Below, piece by piece: positions 9,285-17,758 of a DNA stretch of 64,000 bases. The position numbers and the translations under genes were made by a program. Below the pieces are notes generated by a model, which was given only the letters and a program-made list of their open reading frames with translations, was not told the DNA's origin and did not search any database. Each line of letters starts with the position of its first letter. Positions within the stretch are counted from its first letter, which is position 1. Source of the DNA: Streptomyces shenzhenensis (GTDB lineage: Bacteria > Actinomycetota > Actinomycetes > Streptomycetales > Streptomycetaceae); contig NZ_PENI01000001.1 in NCBI RefSeq assembly GCF_003688995.1, forward strand, positions 248,001 through 312,000. Reading direction: 5' to 3'.

Positions 9285-11480
9285 TCAGTCACCGGACGGG
9301 CCGGGCGCCGCCTTCGCCCCCTTCTTCAGGAACCCCATGTCCTCGTAGAGGGGCGTCCGGAACCCGAAGGAACCCGCGTTGACCAGGTTCTTGCGTACGG
9401 CGGTGAGCTGCGGGCGCTGGTAGAGCGGGATGGAGCCGGCCTGGGCCCAGATTCGGGAGTCGGCCTTGCGGATCAGCGCGCGCGACTCGTCCTCGTCAAG
9501 CGTGGCGACGGCCTGGTCGAACAGCTGGTCGACCTGGTCGGTGCCGATCCGGGTGTAGTTCTGCTCGACGTTCAGCGAGCCGTCGGCGGCCGGGACCGGC
9601 TTGGCGTAGATCGGGCGGGCGTCGGTGGCGGGGAAGGCCGAGGACGGCCAGGAGTACAGGGCCAGGTCGTACTGGCCGGAGGCGATGTGGTCCCGGAAGT
9701 AGCTGTCGTCCGGGACCTTGCTGATCTCCGTGGCGATGCCGACCTTGTCCAGCATCTGCGAGATCTGGTCGGCGACGGCCCGCAGGGACTCCGAGCCGGG
9801 GCCCGAGGGGAGCACGAAGCGGAGCGTGAGGGCCTTGCCGTCCTTGGCGAGCGGCCCGGACGCGACGGCCGGCGCCGCGGTGCCCCGCGGGGCGTACGCG
9901 CCGGGCGCCCCGCCCTGCGGCGGGTGCTGGTCGGTGTGCTGTGGGCCGTCCTGCCCCTGGCGCCTGCCGCCCGCGTTGCCCTCCGACGCGCTGGGCTGCG
10001 CCGCCCGCTCCTCGGAGTCCTTCGGGTCGTCGCCGGTGGCCCGGTGCGGCGGCTTGTCGTCCTGGCCGACGATGTAGGTGCCGTCGCCGCCCGCGGACTC
10101 CTTGACCGCCGGGGCGCCGGCCGCCTTGTCCGGCTTCTTCTCCGTGATCGGGCCGCCGGGCACCCACCCGGCGTCGGCGAGCAGGGACTGCGCCTGCGCG
10201 GCGTCCTGGCTGCCCAGGGAGCCGCTGCCGTCGGTGTAGGCGGGCTGGCCGGACAGCGCGAGGTGGCTGCCGACCGGGACCGCGGGCAGGCCGAGGGGGC
10301 CGAGCACCACCTTGGCGAGCGCCTTGCGGTCGAGGGCGCGGGCGACGGCACGGCGCACCCGCTCGTCGGCGAGGGGACCCGTGGAGCCGTTGAGGGCGAG
10401 CTGGGTGTAGGCGGGCTCCAGGGACTTGCGGACCTCGACGTCGCGCAGGGCCTCCTGCTCGCGCAGATACGTCGTGATCTTCTTGCGCGTCGTCGTCCCC
10501 TCGGGCAGCTGGTCCGCGGGGAAGCCCTGCTCCAGGGCCACGTCGCGCAGCTTCTTCGCGGAGGTGCGCCCGGCGCCCAGGAGGGGAGCGCCGCCGCTGC
10601 CCTGCGCGGCGCGGTCGATCCGGTCGACGTCCGCGGGGTCGATGTCGGCGAGGTCCACGGTGCCGTTCGCCAGCGCGGTGGCCCGCTGGTCGCGGGGCAC
10701 GGCCTGGAGCACCAGCTCGGACAGCTTCGCGGGCTGCCCCCACCAGCGCGGATTGCGGTTCAGGACGACGCCCTTGGCCTTCGTGTCGACCTTGTCCAGC
10801 CGGAACGGCCCGGCGGTGACCGGGAGCTTGCGGCGCGCGCCGTCGTTGAAGGCGTCGGGGGTGCCCATGACGTCCTTCGGGTACAGCGGGGAGAACAGCG
10901 ACCGCCAGTCGGCGTAGGGGCGGCTGAAGGTGACCCGGACCTCCAGGTCGTCGGCGCCGCGTTCGATCTTCTCGATGCGGTCGTAGCCGGCGTTGCGGGC
11001 GGTCCAGTAGGCGGTGTCCTTGCCGGACAGGGCGCGCCACTGGGCGGCGAAGTCGGCGGCGCCGATCTCCCGGCCGTCGCTCCACACGGCCTGCTGGTCG
11101 AGCTTGTACAGGACGACCTGGCGCGGCTCGGTCTCGACGACCTTGGCGGACTCCAGGTAGTCGGGGTTGCGGACCGGCTGCCCGTTGCCGTCGAGGCGGA
11201 ACATCGACGGCAGGACTGCCTGGGCGACCCGCGTGGTGCCCGCGTCGGCGTCGGCCTGGAAGACGTTCAGGGTCTCCGGCAGCCGGTCCACGGCCCAGCG
11301 CAGGGTGCCGCCGTCGGTGACCTTGTCGCGGGAGACGGCGGCGATGTCCTGTCCGGCCAGCGGACGGCTCGCCTCGTCGTCGGAGCCGCAGCCGGCGAGG
11401 ACGGACACCGCGAGCGCGCCCGCGGTGAGGAAGGCGGCCGAGCGCATGATCGCGCGTGGTCCGACGCCGGCGTGGGACAT
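9285..11480 (-). CDS. Orphan ABC-type solute-binding lipoprotein (SBP family 5)
   Basis: This 731-residue secreted lipoprotein has N-terminus MSHAGVGPRAIMRS, then a hydrophobic stretch and lipobox LAGC with Cys31. Family-5 features include TLRWAVDRLPETLNVFQ, QQAVWSDGREIGAADF and a C-terminal RKADSRIWAQAGSIPLYQR. About residues 445-545 are a Pro/Gly/Gln/Asp-rich insertion without predicted structure, which explains why it is nearly 200 residues longer than the binding protein at 4831-6459. The ATG at 11480 has GGAGGT 6 nt upstream. No permease or ATPase genes are adjacent, so it either feeds a transporter encoded elsewhere or acts as a sensor. It lies between typA and the divergent sdh cluster. 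Confidence 0.88.
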   Translation of the reverse strand: MSHAGVGPRAIMRSAAFLTAGALAVSVLAGCGSDDEASRPLAGQDIAAVSRDKVTDGGTLRWAVDRLPETLNVFQADADAGTTRVAQAVLPSMFRLDGNGQPVRNPDYLESAKVVETEPRQVVLYKLDQQAVWSDGREIGAADFAAQWRALSGKDTAYWTARNAGYDRIEKIERGADDLEVRVTFSRPYADWRSLFSPLYPKDVMGTPDAFNDGARRKLPVTAGPFRLDKVDTKAKGVVLNRNPRWWGQPAKLSELVLQAVPRDQRATALANGTVDLADIDPADVDRIDRAAQGSGGAPLLGAGRTSAKKLRDVALEQGFPADQLPEGTTTRKKITTYLREQEALRDVEVRKSLEPAYTQLALNGSTGPLADERVRRAVARALDRKALAKVVLGPLGLPAVPVGSHLALSGQPAYTDGSGSLGSQDAAQAQSLLADAGWVPGGPITEKKPDKAAGAPAVKESAGGDGTYIVGQDDKPPHRATGDDPKDSEERAAQPSASEGNAGGRRQGQDGPQHTDQHPPQGGAPGAYAPRGTAAPAVASGPLAKDGKALTLRFVLPSGPGSESLRAVADQISQMLDKVGIATEISKVPDDSYFRDHIASGQYDLALYSWPSSAFPATDARPIYAKPVPAADGSLNVEQNYTRIGTDQVDQLFDQAVATLDEDESRALIRKADSRIWAQAGSIPLYQRPQLTAVRKNLVNAGSFGFRTPLYEDMGFLKKGAKAAPGPSGD

Positions 11481-11801
11481 CGTGCTACCTCCGGGGAGCC
11501 CGGTGACAAGGTGGGTTCTGACACGTTTGGCGGTATTTTGGTGCTCATCAGATCTACGGACCCACTGAAAAGGAAAGGGTTCGCCGGCCGGGGGCGACAC
11601 GGCGGCGGGGGCTGCCAAGCCCACCCGTGCGGCGCAACACGCACCCCGGCGCACACAGAGCGCGTGCGGGCGTGCGGCGACGGGGCGCGATCCACCAATC
11701 GCTGCACATGCCTTCACATCGGCAGGTGTGACGCGCAACACTCGCAGGCGCATGAACGTTGCCGCCTTGGACCGCGAGGTCCGCGGAAGTGAGGTCACGT
11801 C
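11481..11801. other. Divergent promoter region between lipoprotein gene and sdh cluster
   Basis: These 321 bp without a gene must hold promoters for both directions. A less GC-rich patch at 11520-11580 is likely the promoter side of the minus-strand lipoprotein gene. A TCACA-N8-TGTGA dyad at 11714-11731 lies about 70 bp upstream of the plus-strand small gene. No promoter hexamers can be fixed with confidence. Confidence 0.5.
11714..11731. promoter_or_regulatory. TCACA-N8-TGTGA dyad upstream of sdh cluster
   Basis: This inverted repeat has 5-bp arms and an 8-bp spacer about 70 bp before the first gene of the respiratory cluster. It could be an operator for a dimeric regulator. The half-sites are short, so chance occurrence is possible. 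Confidence 0.3.
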
Positions 11802-12092
11802 ATGTCCGTGCACGACGACCTGACGTCAGTCCAGCGTTGCCTCGACGACCTGTCCCGGTCCGTCGGCCGCCTGGAGCAGCAGCTCGGGAGCGGCGGACTG
11901 GAGATGCGCCGCGTCCGTGCGGACGCCGATCACCTGCGCGAGAGCGTGTCGCTGCTGCGGGAGGCGGCCCCCGGGCTCGCCGAGCCGCGCCGCCCCGATC
12001 TCGTCACCATCTCCGACGCACCGTACGACGTCAGCCTGTGGACGGACTCGGACGACGAGGGTCTCGGCGCCCGCGACCGCCACGCCCCCTAG
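11802..12092 (+). CDS. Small coiled-coil protein preceding the succinate dehydrogenase genes
   Basis: The product is 96 residues. Residues 3-55 form an amphipathic, probably coiled-coil helix (DDLTSVQRCLDDLSRSVGRL...VRADADHLRESVSLL). The C-terminal part is acidic and unstructured (DVSLWTDSDDEGLGARD). It has no signal peptide or membrane segment. A GAGGT lies 7 nt before the ATG at 11802, and codon positions look coding. It sits 67 bp upstream of the cytochrome b gene on the same strand and is likely cotranscribed. I do not recognise a family and assign no function. Confidence 0.65.
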   Translation: MSVHDDLTSVQRCLDDLSRSVGRLEQQLGSGGLEMRRVRADADHLRESVSLLREAAPGLAEPRRPDLVTISDAPYDVSLWTDSDDEGLGARDRHAP

Positions 12093-12159
12093 GCACTACC
12101 GCCCCCTCCCCCGGAAAAAACCGCAGGCCCCGCCACCCGAACCCGACCGGAGTCATCCA

Positions 12160-12981
12160 TTGGCCACTGGTACGGAACCCCATAGCACCGGCGGCGGCGT
12201 ACGCACCCGTACGCGCGCCGCGATCGCCGCGCCGCATCTGCGGACGGACCGCTGGTGGCTGGCCCCGGCCGGCACCGCGGCCGGCCTGTTCGCCTTCGTC
12301 GTGTACTCGACCTGGCGGGCCTTCGCCAACGCCGACTACTACGCGGCGCCCTACGTCTCGCCCTTCTACTCACCCTGTCTGGCGGAGAACTGCAGGACGA
12401 TGCGCGCCGGCCCGAACGCCGACCTGTTCGGCAGCTGGTGGGCGATCTCTCCCGCGATCATCATCCTGATCTTCCCGCTCGGCTTCCGCCTGACCTGCTA
12501 CTACTACCGCAAGGCCTACTACCGCAGCTTCTGGGCGTCCCCGCCGGCCTGCGCGGTCGCGGAGCCGCACACGAAGTACAGCGGCGAGACCCGCTTCCCG
12601 CTGATCCTGCAGAACCTCCACCGGTACTTCTTCTACGCCGCGCTCCTGGTCGCCGCGGTCCTCACCTACGACACCGTGCTGTCCTTCCGCGACGCCCACT
12701 ACCGGTGGGGCCACATGGGTCTCGGCACCCTCGTGTTCCTCGCCAACATCGTGCTGATCTGGGCGTACACCCTGTCCTGCCACTCCTGCCGGCACATCGT
12801 CGGCGGCAAGCTCAGGCACTTCTCCAAACACCCCGTGCGCTACCGGGCATGGCAGTTCGTCGGCCGGCTCAACGCCCGTCACATGCAGCTGGCCTGGGCG
12901 TCGCTGGTGAGTGTGGCGCTCGCCGACTTCTACGTGTACCTGCTCGCGTCCGGTGTCTTCGACGATCCGCGCTTCTTCTAG
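12160..12981 (+). CDS. Succinate dehydrogenase/fumarate reductase cytochrome b subunit
   Basis: This 273-residue membrane anchor probably binds haem and passes electrons to quinone. Hydrophobic helices are visible at WWLAPAGTAAGLFAFVVYSTW, WWAISPAIIILIFPLGF, YFFYAALLVAAVL, MGLGTLVFLANIVLIWAYTL and LAWASLVSVALADFYVYLL, making five membrane spans. Histidines near helix ends (for example NLHRYFF, WGHMGLG, SCHSCRHI) could be haem ligands. The start is TTG at 12160, with CCGGAG 7 nt before it; the frame is open farther upstream, but that overlaps the small coiled-coil gene. It is followed 19 nt later by the flavoprotein gene. Gene order b-A-B and the single anchor match the b558-type enzymes of Gram-positive bacteria. 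Confidence 0.87.
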   Translation: MATGTEPHSTGGGVRTRTRAAIAAPHLRTDRWWLAPAGTAAGLFAFVVYSTWRAFANADYYAAPYVSPFYSPCLAENCRTMRAGPNADLFGSWWAISPAIIILIFPLGFRLTCYYYRKAYYRSFWASPPACAVAEPHTKYSGETRFPLILQNLHRYFFYAALLVAAVLTYDTVLSFRDAHYRWGHMGLGTLVFLANIVLIWAYTLSCHSCRHIVGGKLRHFSKHPVRYRAWQFVGRLNARHMQLAWASLVSVALADFYVYLLASGVFDDPRFF

Positions 12982-13000
12982 ATTGGGGTAGGGCCTACTG

Positions 13001-15010
13001 ATGTCCGTGGTCGACCGACAGGAGTGGGACGTCGTCGTGGTCGGCGCCGGCGGTGCCGGGCTGCGCGCCGCGATCGAGGCGCGGGAGCGCGGCGCCCGTA
13101 CGGCGGTGATCTGCAAATCGCTGTTCGGCAAGGCGCACACGGTGATGGCCGAGGGCGGCATCGCCGCGGCGATGGCCAACGTCAACGAGCACGACACCTG
13201 GCAGGTGCACTTCCGCGACACGATGCGCGGCGGCAAGTTCCTCAACCAGTGGCGGATGGCCGAGCTGCACGCGCAGGAGGCCCCGGACCGGGTGTGGGAG
13301 CTGGAGACCTGGGGCGCGCTGTTCGACCGCACGAAGGACGGGAAGATCTCGCAGCGCAACTTCGGCGGCCATGAGTACCCGCGGCTCGCGCATGTCGGCG
13401 ACCGCACCGGCCTGGAGCTGATCCGCACCCTCCAGCAGAAGATCGTCGCCCTCCAGCAGGAGGACTACCGCGCGACCGGCGACTACGAGTCCCGGCTGAA
13501 GGTCTTCCAGGAGTGCACGGTCACCAGGATCCTCAAGGACGGCGAGCGAAGCGAGATGGGGGTCCCCCCGGCCGGAGGCCGGGGGAGAGTGTCCGGTGTC
13601 TTCGCCTACGAGCGCGAGACCGGCCGCTTCTTCGTCCTGAAGGCGCCCGCCGTGGTGATCGCCACCGGCGGCATCGGCAAGTCCTTCAAGGTCACGTCGA
13701 ACTCGTGGGAGTACACCGGCGACGGGCACGCGCTCGCGCTGCTCGCCGGGGCGCCCCTGCTGAACATGGAGTTCGTGCAGTTCCACCCGACGGGCATGGT
13801 CTGGCCGCCGTCCGTGAAGGGCATCCTCGTCACCGAGTCGGTGCGCGGCGACGGCGGCGTGCTGCGCAACTCCGACGGCAAGCGGTTCATGTTCGACTAC
13901 ATCCCCGACGTCTTCAAGGAGAAGTACGCCGAGTCCGAGGAGGAGGGCGACCGCTGGTACGACGACCCGGACCGCAACCGGCGTCCGCCCGAGCTGCTCC
14001 CCCGCGACGAGGTCGCCCGCGCCATCAACGCCGAGGTCAAGGCGGGCCGGGGCTCCCCGCACGGCGGGGTGTTCCTGGACGTGTCGACCCGGATGCCCGC
14101 CGAGGTGATCCGGCGCCGGCTGCCGTCCATGTACCACCAGTTCAAGGAGCTGGCCGACGTCGACATCACCGCGGAGCCCATGGAGGTCGGGCCGACCTGC
14201 CACTACGTGATGGGCGGCATCGCGGTCGACTCCGACACGGCGGCGGCGCGCGGCGTGCCCGGTCTGTACGCGGCCGGTGAGGTGGCCGGCGGCATGCACG
14301 GCTCCAACCGGCTCGGCGGCAACTCGCTCTCCGACCTGCTGGTCTTCGGGCGCCGGGCCGGGCTGCACGCGGCCGAGCACGCGGCGGCGTCGGCGGACGA
14401 CCGCCCGCGGGTGTCCGACGAACAGGTCGACGCGGCGGCGGCGGAGGCCCTGGGGCCGTTCTCGGCGGGCGGCGGCGAGACGGCGGGTGACCGCGAGGCG
14501 GCGGGCGGCGGGCAGGGGGTGGGCGGCCCGCCGGAGAATCCGTACACCCTGCACCAGGAACTGCAGCAGACGATGAACGACCTGGTCGGCATCATCCGCC
14601 GCGAGCAGGAGATGGAGCAGGCGCTGAAGAAGCTGGCCGAGCTGCGGGGGCGGGCGCGGCGGGCCGGCGTCGAGGGGCACCGGCAGTTCAACCCGGGCTG
14701 GCACCTCGCCCTCGACCTGCGGAACATGCTGCTGGTCAGCGAGTGCGTGGCCCGTGCGGCGCTGGAGCGCACGGAGTCGCGCGGCGGGCACACCCGCGAG
14801 GACCATCCGACGATGGACCGGGCGTGGCGCAACGTCAATCTGCTGTGCGCGCTCGCCAGGCCCGCCGACGAGCTCGCGGAGGCGGACCCGGCGCGCGGCC
14901 GGATCGCCCTCACCCGCGAGACCACCGAACCCATCCGCCCCGACCTGCTCGCCCTCTTCGAGAAGGAGGAGCTGGTCAAGTACCTCGCCGAAGAGGAGCT
15001 GTACGAGTGA
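13001..15010 (+). CDS. sdhA: Succinate dehydrogenase/fumarate reductase flavoprotein subunit
   Basis: This 669-residue FAD subunit oxidises succinate or reduces fumarate. Residues 10-24 hold the dinucleotide-binding VVVVGAGGAGLRAAI. HTVMAEGG contains the His that carries covalent FAD in this family. FVQFHPTGM and the HGG...SNRLGGNSLSDLLVFGRRAG C-terminal FAD segment are present. Two stretches look inserted relative to the family: about residues 184-194 (SEMGVPPAGGRG), encoded by a palindromic repeat, and a Gly/Ala-rich stretch near residue 490 (AGGGETAGDREAAGGG). The ATG at 13001 follows the cytochrome gene by 19 nt. The stop overlaps the iron-sulphur subunit start (GTGA), indicating coupling. 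Confidence 0.93.
   Translation: MSVVDRQEWDVVVVGAGGAGLRAAIEARERGARTAVICKSLFGKAHTVMAEGGIAAAMANVNEHDTWQVHFRDTMRGGKFLNQWRMAELHAQEAPDRVWELETWGALFDRTKDGKISQRNFGGHEYPRLAHVGDRTGLELIRTLQQKIVALQQEDYRATGDYESRLKVFQECTVTRILKDGERSEMGVPPAGGRGRVSGVFAYERETGRFFVLKAPAVVIATGGIGKSFKVTSNSWEYTGDGHALALLAGAPLLNMEFVQFHPTGMVWPPSVKGILVTESVRGDGGVLRNSDGKRFMFDYIPDVFKEKYAESEEEGDRWYDDPDRNRRPPELLPRDEVARAINAEVKAGRGSPHGGVFLDVSTRMPAEVIRRRLPSMYHQFKELADVDITAEPMEVGPTCHYVMGGIAVDSDTAAARGVPGLYAAGEVAGGMHGSNRLGGNSLSDLLVFGRRAGLHAAEHAAASADDRPRVSDEQVDAAAAEALGPFSAGGGETAGDREAAGGGQGVGGPPENPYTLHQELQQTMNDLVGIIRREQEMEQALKKLAELRGRARRAGVEGHRQFNPGWHLALDLRNMLLVSECVARAALERTESRGGHTREDHPTMDRAWRNVNLLCALARPADELAEADPARGRIALTRETTEPIRPDLLALFEKEELVKYLAEEELYE
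13542..13587 (+). repeat. Palindromic GC repeat inserted in frame within sdhA
   Basis: The core is CCCCCGGCC, loop GGA, GGCCGGGGG (13565-13585), a perfect 9-bp hairpin, preceded by GCGAGCGAAGCGAGATGGGG. A closely similar CCCGGCCGGAGG...GGGGGAG hairpin occurs inside both MITE-like elements. Such hairpins are normally intergenic; here it is translated as part of the flavoprotein. Confidence 0.6.
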
Positions 15011-15783
15011 GCAGCTACGAGGCCCGCTTCCAGGTGTGGCGGGGCGATGCCGAGGGCGGTGGCCTGGAGGACTTCCGGGTCGAGGTCAACGACGGCGAAG
15101 TGGTCCTGGACATCGTCCACCGCCTCCAGGCCACCCAGGCGCCCGATCTGGCGGTGCGCTGGAACTGCAAGGCGGGCAAGTGCGGTTCGTGCTCCGCCGA
15201 GATCAACGGGCGGCCCCGCCTGTTGTGCATGACCCGCATGTCGGTCTTCGGCCGCGACGAGACGATCACCATCACGCCGCTGCGCGCCTTCCCGGTGATC
15301 CGCGATCTGGTGACCGACGTCGGCTTCAACTACCAGAAGGCCAGGGAGGTCCCGGCGTTCGTGCCGCCCGCGGGCCTCGGTCCGGGCGAGTACCGGATGA
15401 TGCAGGAGGACGTGGACCGGCCACAGGAGTTCCGCAAGTGCATCGAGTGCTTCCTGTGCCAGGACACCTGCCATGTCGTGCGCGACCACGAGGAGAACAA
15501 GAAGGCGTTCGCGGGGCCGCGCTTCCTGATGCGCGTCGCCGAGCTGGACATGCACCCGCTGGACGCCGCCGCCGAGACCGGCCTGGACCGCCGGGCCACG
15601 GCCCAGGACGAGCACGGCCTCGGCTACTGCAACATCACCAAGTGCTGCACCGAGGTGTGCCCCGAGGACATCAAGATCACCGACAACGCGCTGATCCCGA
15701 TGAAGGAGCGGGCCGTGGACCGCAAGTACGACCCGCTGGTGTGGCTCGGCTCGAAGATCAGGCGGCGGACCGGCGCGAACTGA
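15007..15783 (+). CDS. sdhB: Succinate dehydrogenase/fumarate reductase iron-sulphur subunit
   Basis: This 258-residue electron-transfer subunit relays electrons from FAD to the membrane anchor. Cys54, Cys59, Cys62 and Cys74 (CKAGKCGSC...LLC) are the [2Fe-2S] ligands. CIECFLCQDTC and CNITKCCTEVCPED provide ligands for the [4Fe-4S] and [3Fe-4S] clusters. The GTG at 15007 overlaps the sdhA stop (GTGA), so translation is coupled. It is the last gene of the cluster. A Streptomyces-type repeat at 15831-15864 follows. Confidence 0.94.
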   Translation: MSSYEARFQVWRGDAEGGGLEDFRVEVNDGEVVLDIVHRLQATQAPDLAVRWNCKAGKCGSCSAEINGRPRLLCMTRMSVFGRDETITITPLRAFPVIRDLVTDVGFNYQKAREVPAFVPPAGLGPGEYRMMQEDVDRPQEFRKCIECFLCQDTCHVVRDHEENKKAFAGPRFLMRVAELDMHPLDAAAETGLDRRATAQDEHGLGYCNITKCCTEVCPEDIKITDNALIPMKERAVDRKYDPLVWLGSKIRRRTGAN

Positions 15784-15830
15784 GCGCTCCGCGGGCAGGG
15801 CCGCGCCGCGCCGTCGGCCGGCTGCGGCGA

Positions 15831-15864
15831 CATCGTGGCCGGTCGCACAGTTCCCCGCGCCCCT
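15831..15864 (-). repeat. 34-bp dispersed repeat, copy downstream of sdhB
   Basis: Read on the minus strand this is AGGGGCGCGGGGAACTG followed by a GACCGGCCACGATG tail. It matches 17667-17700 at 32 of 34 positions in inverted orientation. From memory, such GGGGCGCGGGGAACTG sequences are frequent between Streptomyces genes. Confidence 0.75.
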
Positions 15865-15957
15865 GCGGGCGCTGGAGGCCACCACCCGCTGTCCGTGGTC
15901 CCCCGCGTGTATCCGCCCAGGTCGCGGAGGCGGGCACCCGCCCATACGCTCCGAAAT

Positions 15958-17625
15958 GTGACGTCATCCTTGATCCGGGGCCGGCCCAGGCGTAGCGCGT
16001 CGCACATACGTGTGCAGGTGGCGCACACCGTGCTGGGCGGCGTCATCTCGGTCGCGTGGCTGGTGCTGCCGGGGATGACGTTCGGCGGCGGGGATCCGGT
16101 TCCCGAGGCACGCGCCGGACGCGTGGCCGACGCCGCCGTGCCCGGGCGGACCGGGACGTCTCCGGACGATCTCGTCCTGCCGCTGGTGGCCGTGGGCGCG
16201 GCGGGGGTACTGGCGGGGTACGCGTACCTGCGGCACACCCGGCGGGCCAGGACCCGTACGACACCCGGGACGGGGTCCCCGCGCCCGCCCGCGCCGACGC
16301 CCGCCGAGTCCGACCGGCAGGCCCGCACCGCCCTGGTCGCGGCCGACGACGCCGTACGCACCAGCCGGGAGGAACTGGCCTGGGCCGAGGCACGGTTCGG
16401 GACGCCGGCCGTCGAGCCGTTCGCGCGGGCCCTACGGGCGGCCGAGACCGAACTGTCGGCCGCGTTCGCGATACGACGGCGCTACGAGGAGGGACTGCCC
16501 GGGGCCGCCGACGCCCGGCGGCAGGCGCTCGTCGGGGTGATCGGGCGCTGCGCGGAGGCCGGCCGGCGGCTGGACACGGAGGCGGCGGCCTTCGACCGGC
16601 TGCGGGCGCCGGTGCGCGACCTGGGCGGGGCGCTGGACATCGCGGAGAGGCGGTCCCGGGAGCTGGCGGGGCGGACAGCGGGCGCCGAGGCGACCGCGGC
16701 CGGACTGGGCGAGCGCTACGGACCGACGGCCGCCGAGCCCGTCCGGGGCCATGCCGAACAGGCCGAGGACCGGCTGCTGTTCGCCACCGCCGCACTCGAC
16801 CAGGCCCGCCGGGCGGCCGATTCCGACGACGCCGAACAGGCGGTCCGCCGGCTGCGGGCGGCCGAGGGCGCCGTCGCCCAGGCGGACGTCTTCGTGACCG
16901 GCGTCGAGCGGCTGGCCCGGGAGCTGGCCGAGGCCGCGGCGCTGGTGCCGGCGGCGCTCACCGGGGCGGAGGCGGAACTGGCCCGGGCCCGCGCCGGGCT
17001 GCCGCGGGCACCGGCCGTCGAACCCGGGCCGGCGGGACGGCGTGACACCGCCGCGGCACCGGGCGGCCGGCCGGAGGCACCGCCCCGGGGCCGGACAGCC
17101 GCGAACCGGGTCCCGGCCGGCGAGTTCCGGGCCCGGCTGGCGCACGCCGACACCGTGCTGGCGGCCGTACGGGGAGAGCTGACCGGCGGTCCGTACGACC
17201 CCCTGGACGCGCTGCGGCGGATCGCGCGGGCCGTCGAGCCGGTCGGCGCGGGGCGCTCCGGCGCCGTACCGCTCGCCGGCTTCCTCGCCGCCCGCAGTAC
17301 GACCGCCGCCGCCGAGGACTTCGTGACCACGCACCGGGCGGCGGTGGGCGCCGAGGCCCGCACGCTGCTGGCCGAGGCGGTACGGCTGCTCGCCCAGGGC
17401 GGGACCCGGACCGCGGACGAACTCGCCCGCACGGCCAGGCAGTTCGCCGAACGGGACGTGCGCACCCACGGCACCCCGTACACCGGCGAGGCCGGGTACG
17501 CGGCCGGCCTGGCCGGTGCCGTCCTCGGCGGCGTGCTGCTCGGCACGGCCCCCGACGGCGGCCCTCCGGCGAGCTTCGGCGGTCCACGCACCCGGGGCCG
17601 CCGCGGGCCCGCGCCGCCGGGCTAA
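15958..17625 (+). CDS. Membrane/coiled-coil protein resembling a TPM-family protein without its TPM domain
   Basis: The product is 555 residues. A first hydrophobic helix lies at about residues 22-40 (VAHTVLGGVISVAWLVLPGM) and a second at about 66-85 (LVLPLVAVGAAGVLAGYAYL). A basic linker (RHTRRARTRT) and about 250 residues of Ala/Arg/Glu-rich helix follow (DDAVRTSREELAWAEARFG and onward). The C-terminal part ends in a small Ala/Gly helix and a basic tail. The central helical part resembles actinobacterial TPM-domain proteins, but the extracellular TPM domain expected between signal peptide and second helix is absent; only about 25 residues separate them. The GTG at 15958 has no Shine-Dalgarno, and CATACGCT lies 8 nt upstream, so a leaderless transcript is possible. 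Function is unknown. Confidence 0.68.
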   Translation: MTSSLIRGRPRRSASHIRVQVAHTVLGGVISVAWLVLPGMTFGGGDPVPEARAGRVADAAVPGRTGTSPDDLVLPLVAVGAAGVLAGYAYLRHTRRARTRTTPGTGSPRPPAPTPAESDRQARTALVAADDAVRTSREELAWAEARFGTPAVEPFARALRAAETELSAAFAIRRRYEEGLPGAADARRQALVGVIGRCAEAGRRLDTEAAAFDRLRAPVRDLGGALDIAERRSRELAGRTAGAEATAAGLGERYGPTAAEPVRGHAEQAEDRLLFATAALDQARRAADSDDAEQAVRRLRAAEGAVAQADVFVTGVERLARELAEAAALVPAALTGAEAELARARAGLPRAPAVEPGPAGRRDTAAAPGGRPEAPPRGRTAANRVPAGEFRARLAHADTVLAAVRGELTGGPYDPLDALRRIARAVEPVGAGRSGAVPLAGFLAARSTTAAAEDFVTTHRAAVGAEARTLLAEAVRLLAQGGTRTADELARTARQFAERDVRTHGTPYTGEAGYAAGLAGAVLGGVLLGTAPDGGPPASFGGPRTRGRRGPAPPG

Positions 17626-17666
17626 GCAGGTCCGGTGAAGTCCGCTGCGGTTCGGCAGCGCCCTGA

Positions 17667-17700
17667 AGGGGCGCGGGGAACTGCGCGACCAGCCACGATG
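17667..17700 (+). repeat. 34-bp dispersed repeat, inverted partner
   Basis: The sequence starts AGGGGCGCGGGGAACTGCGC and ends CCACGATG, 42 nt after the stop of the TPM-like gene. It is the inverted partner of 15831-15864, so the two flank that gene. It also contains the CGCCCCTGAAGGGGCG hairpin core and may act as a terminator. Confidence 0.75.
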
Positions 17701-17758
17701 GTGCCGCCAGACGACCGACGGCACATCGCGGCATTTCCAGCGGAGCGCTTAGCAGCGG

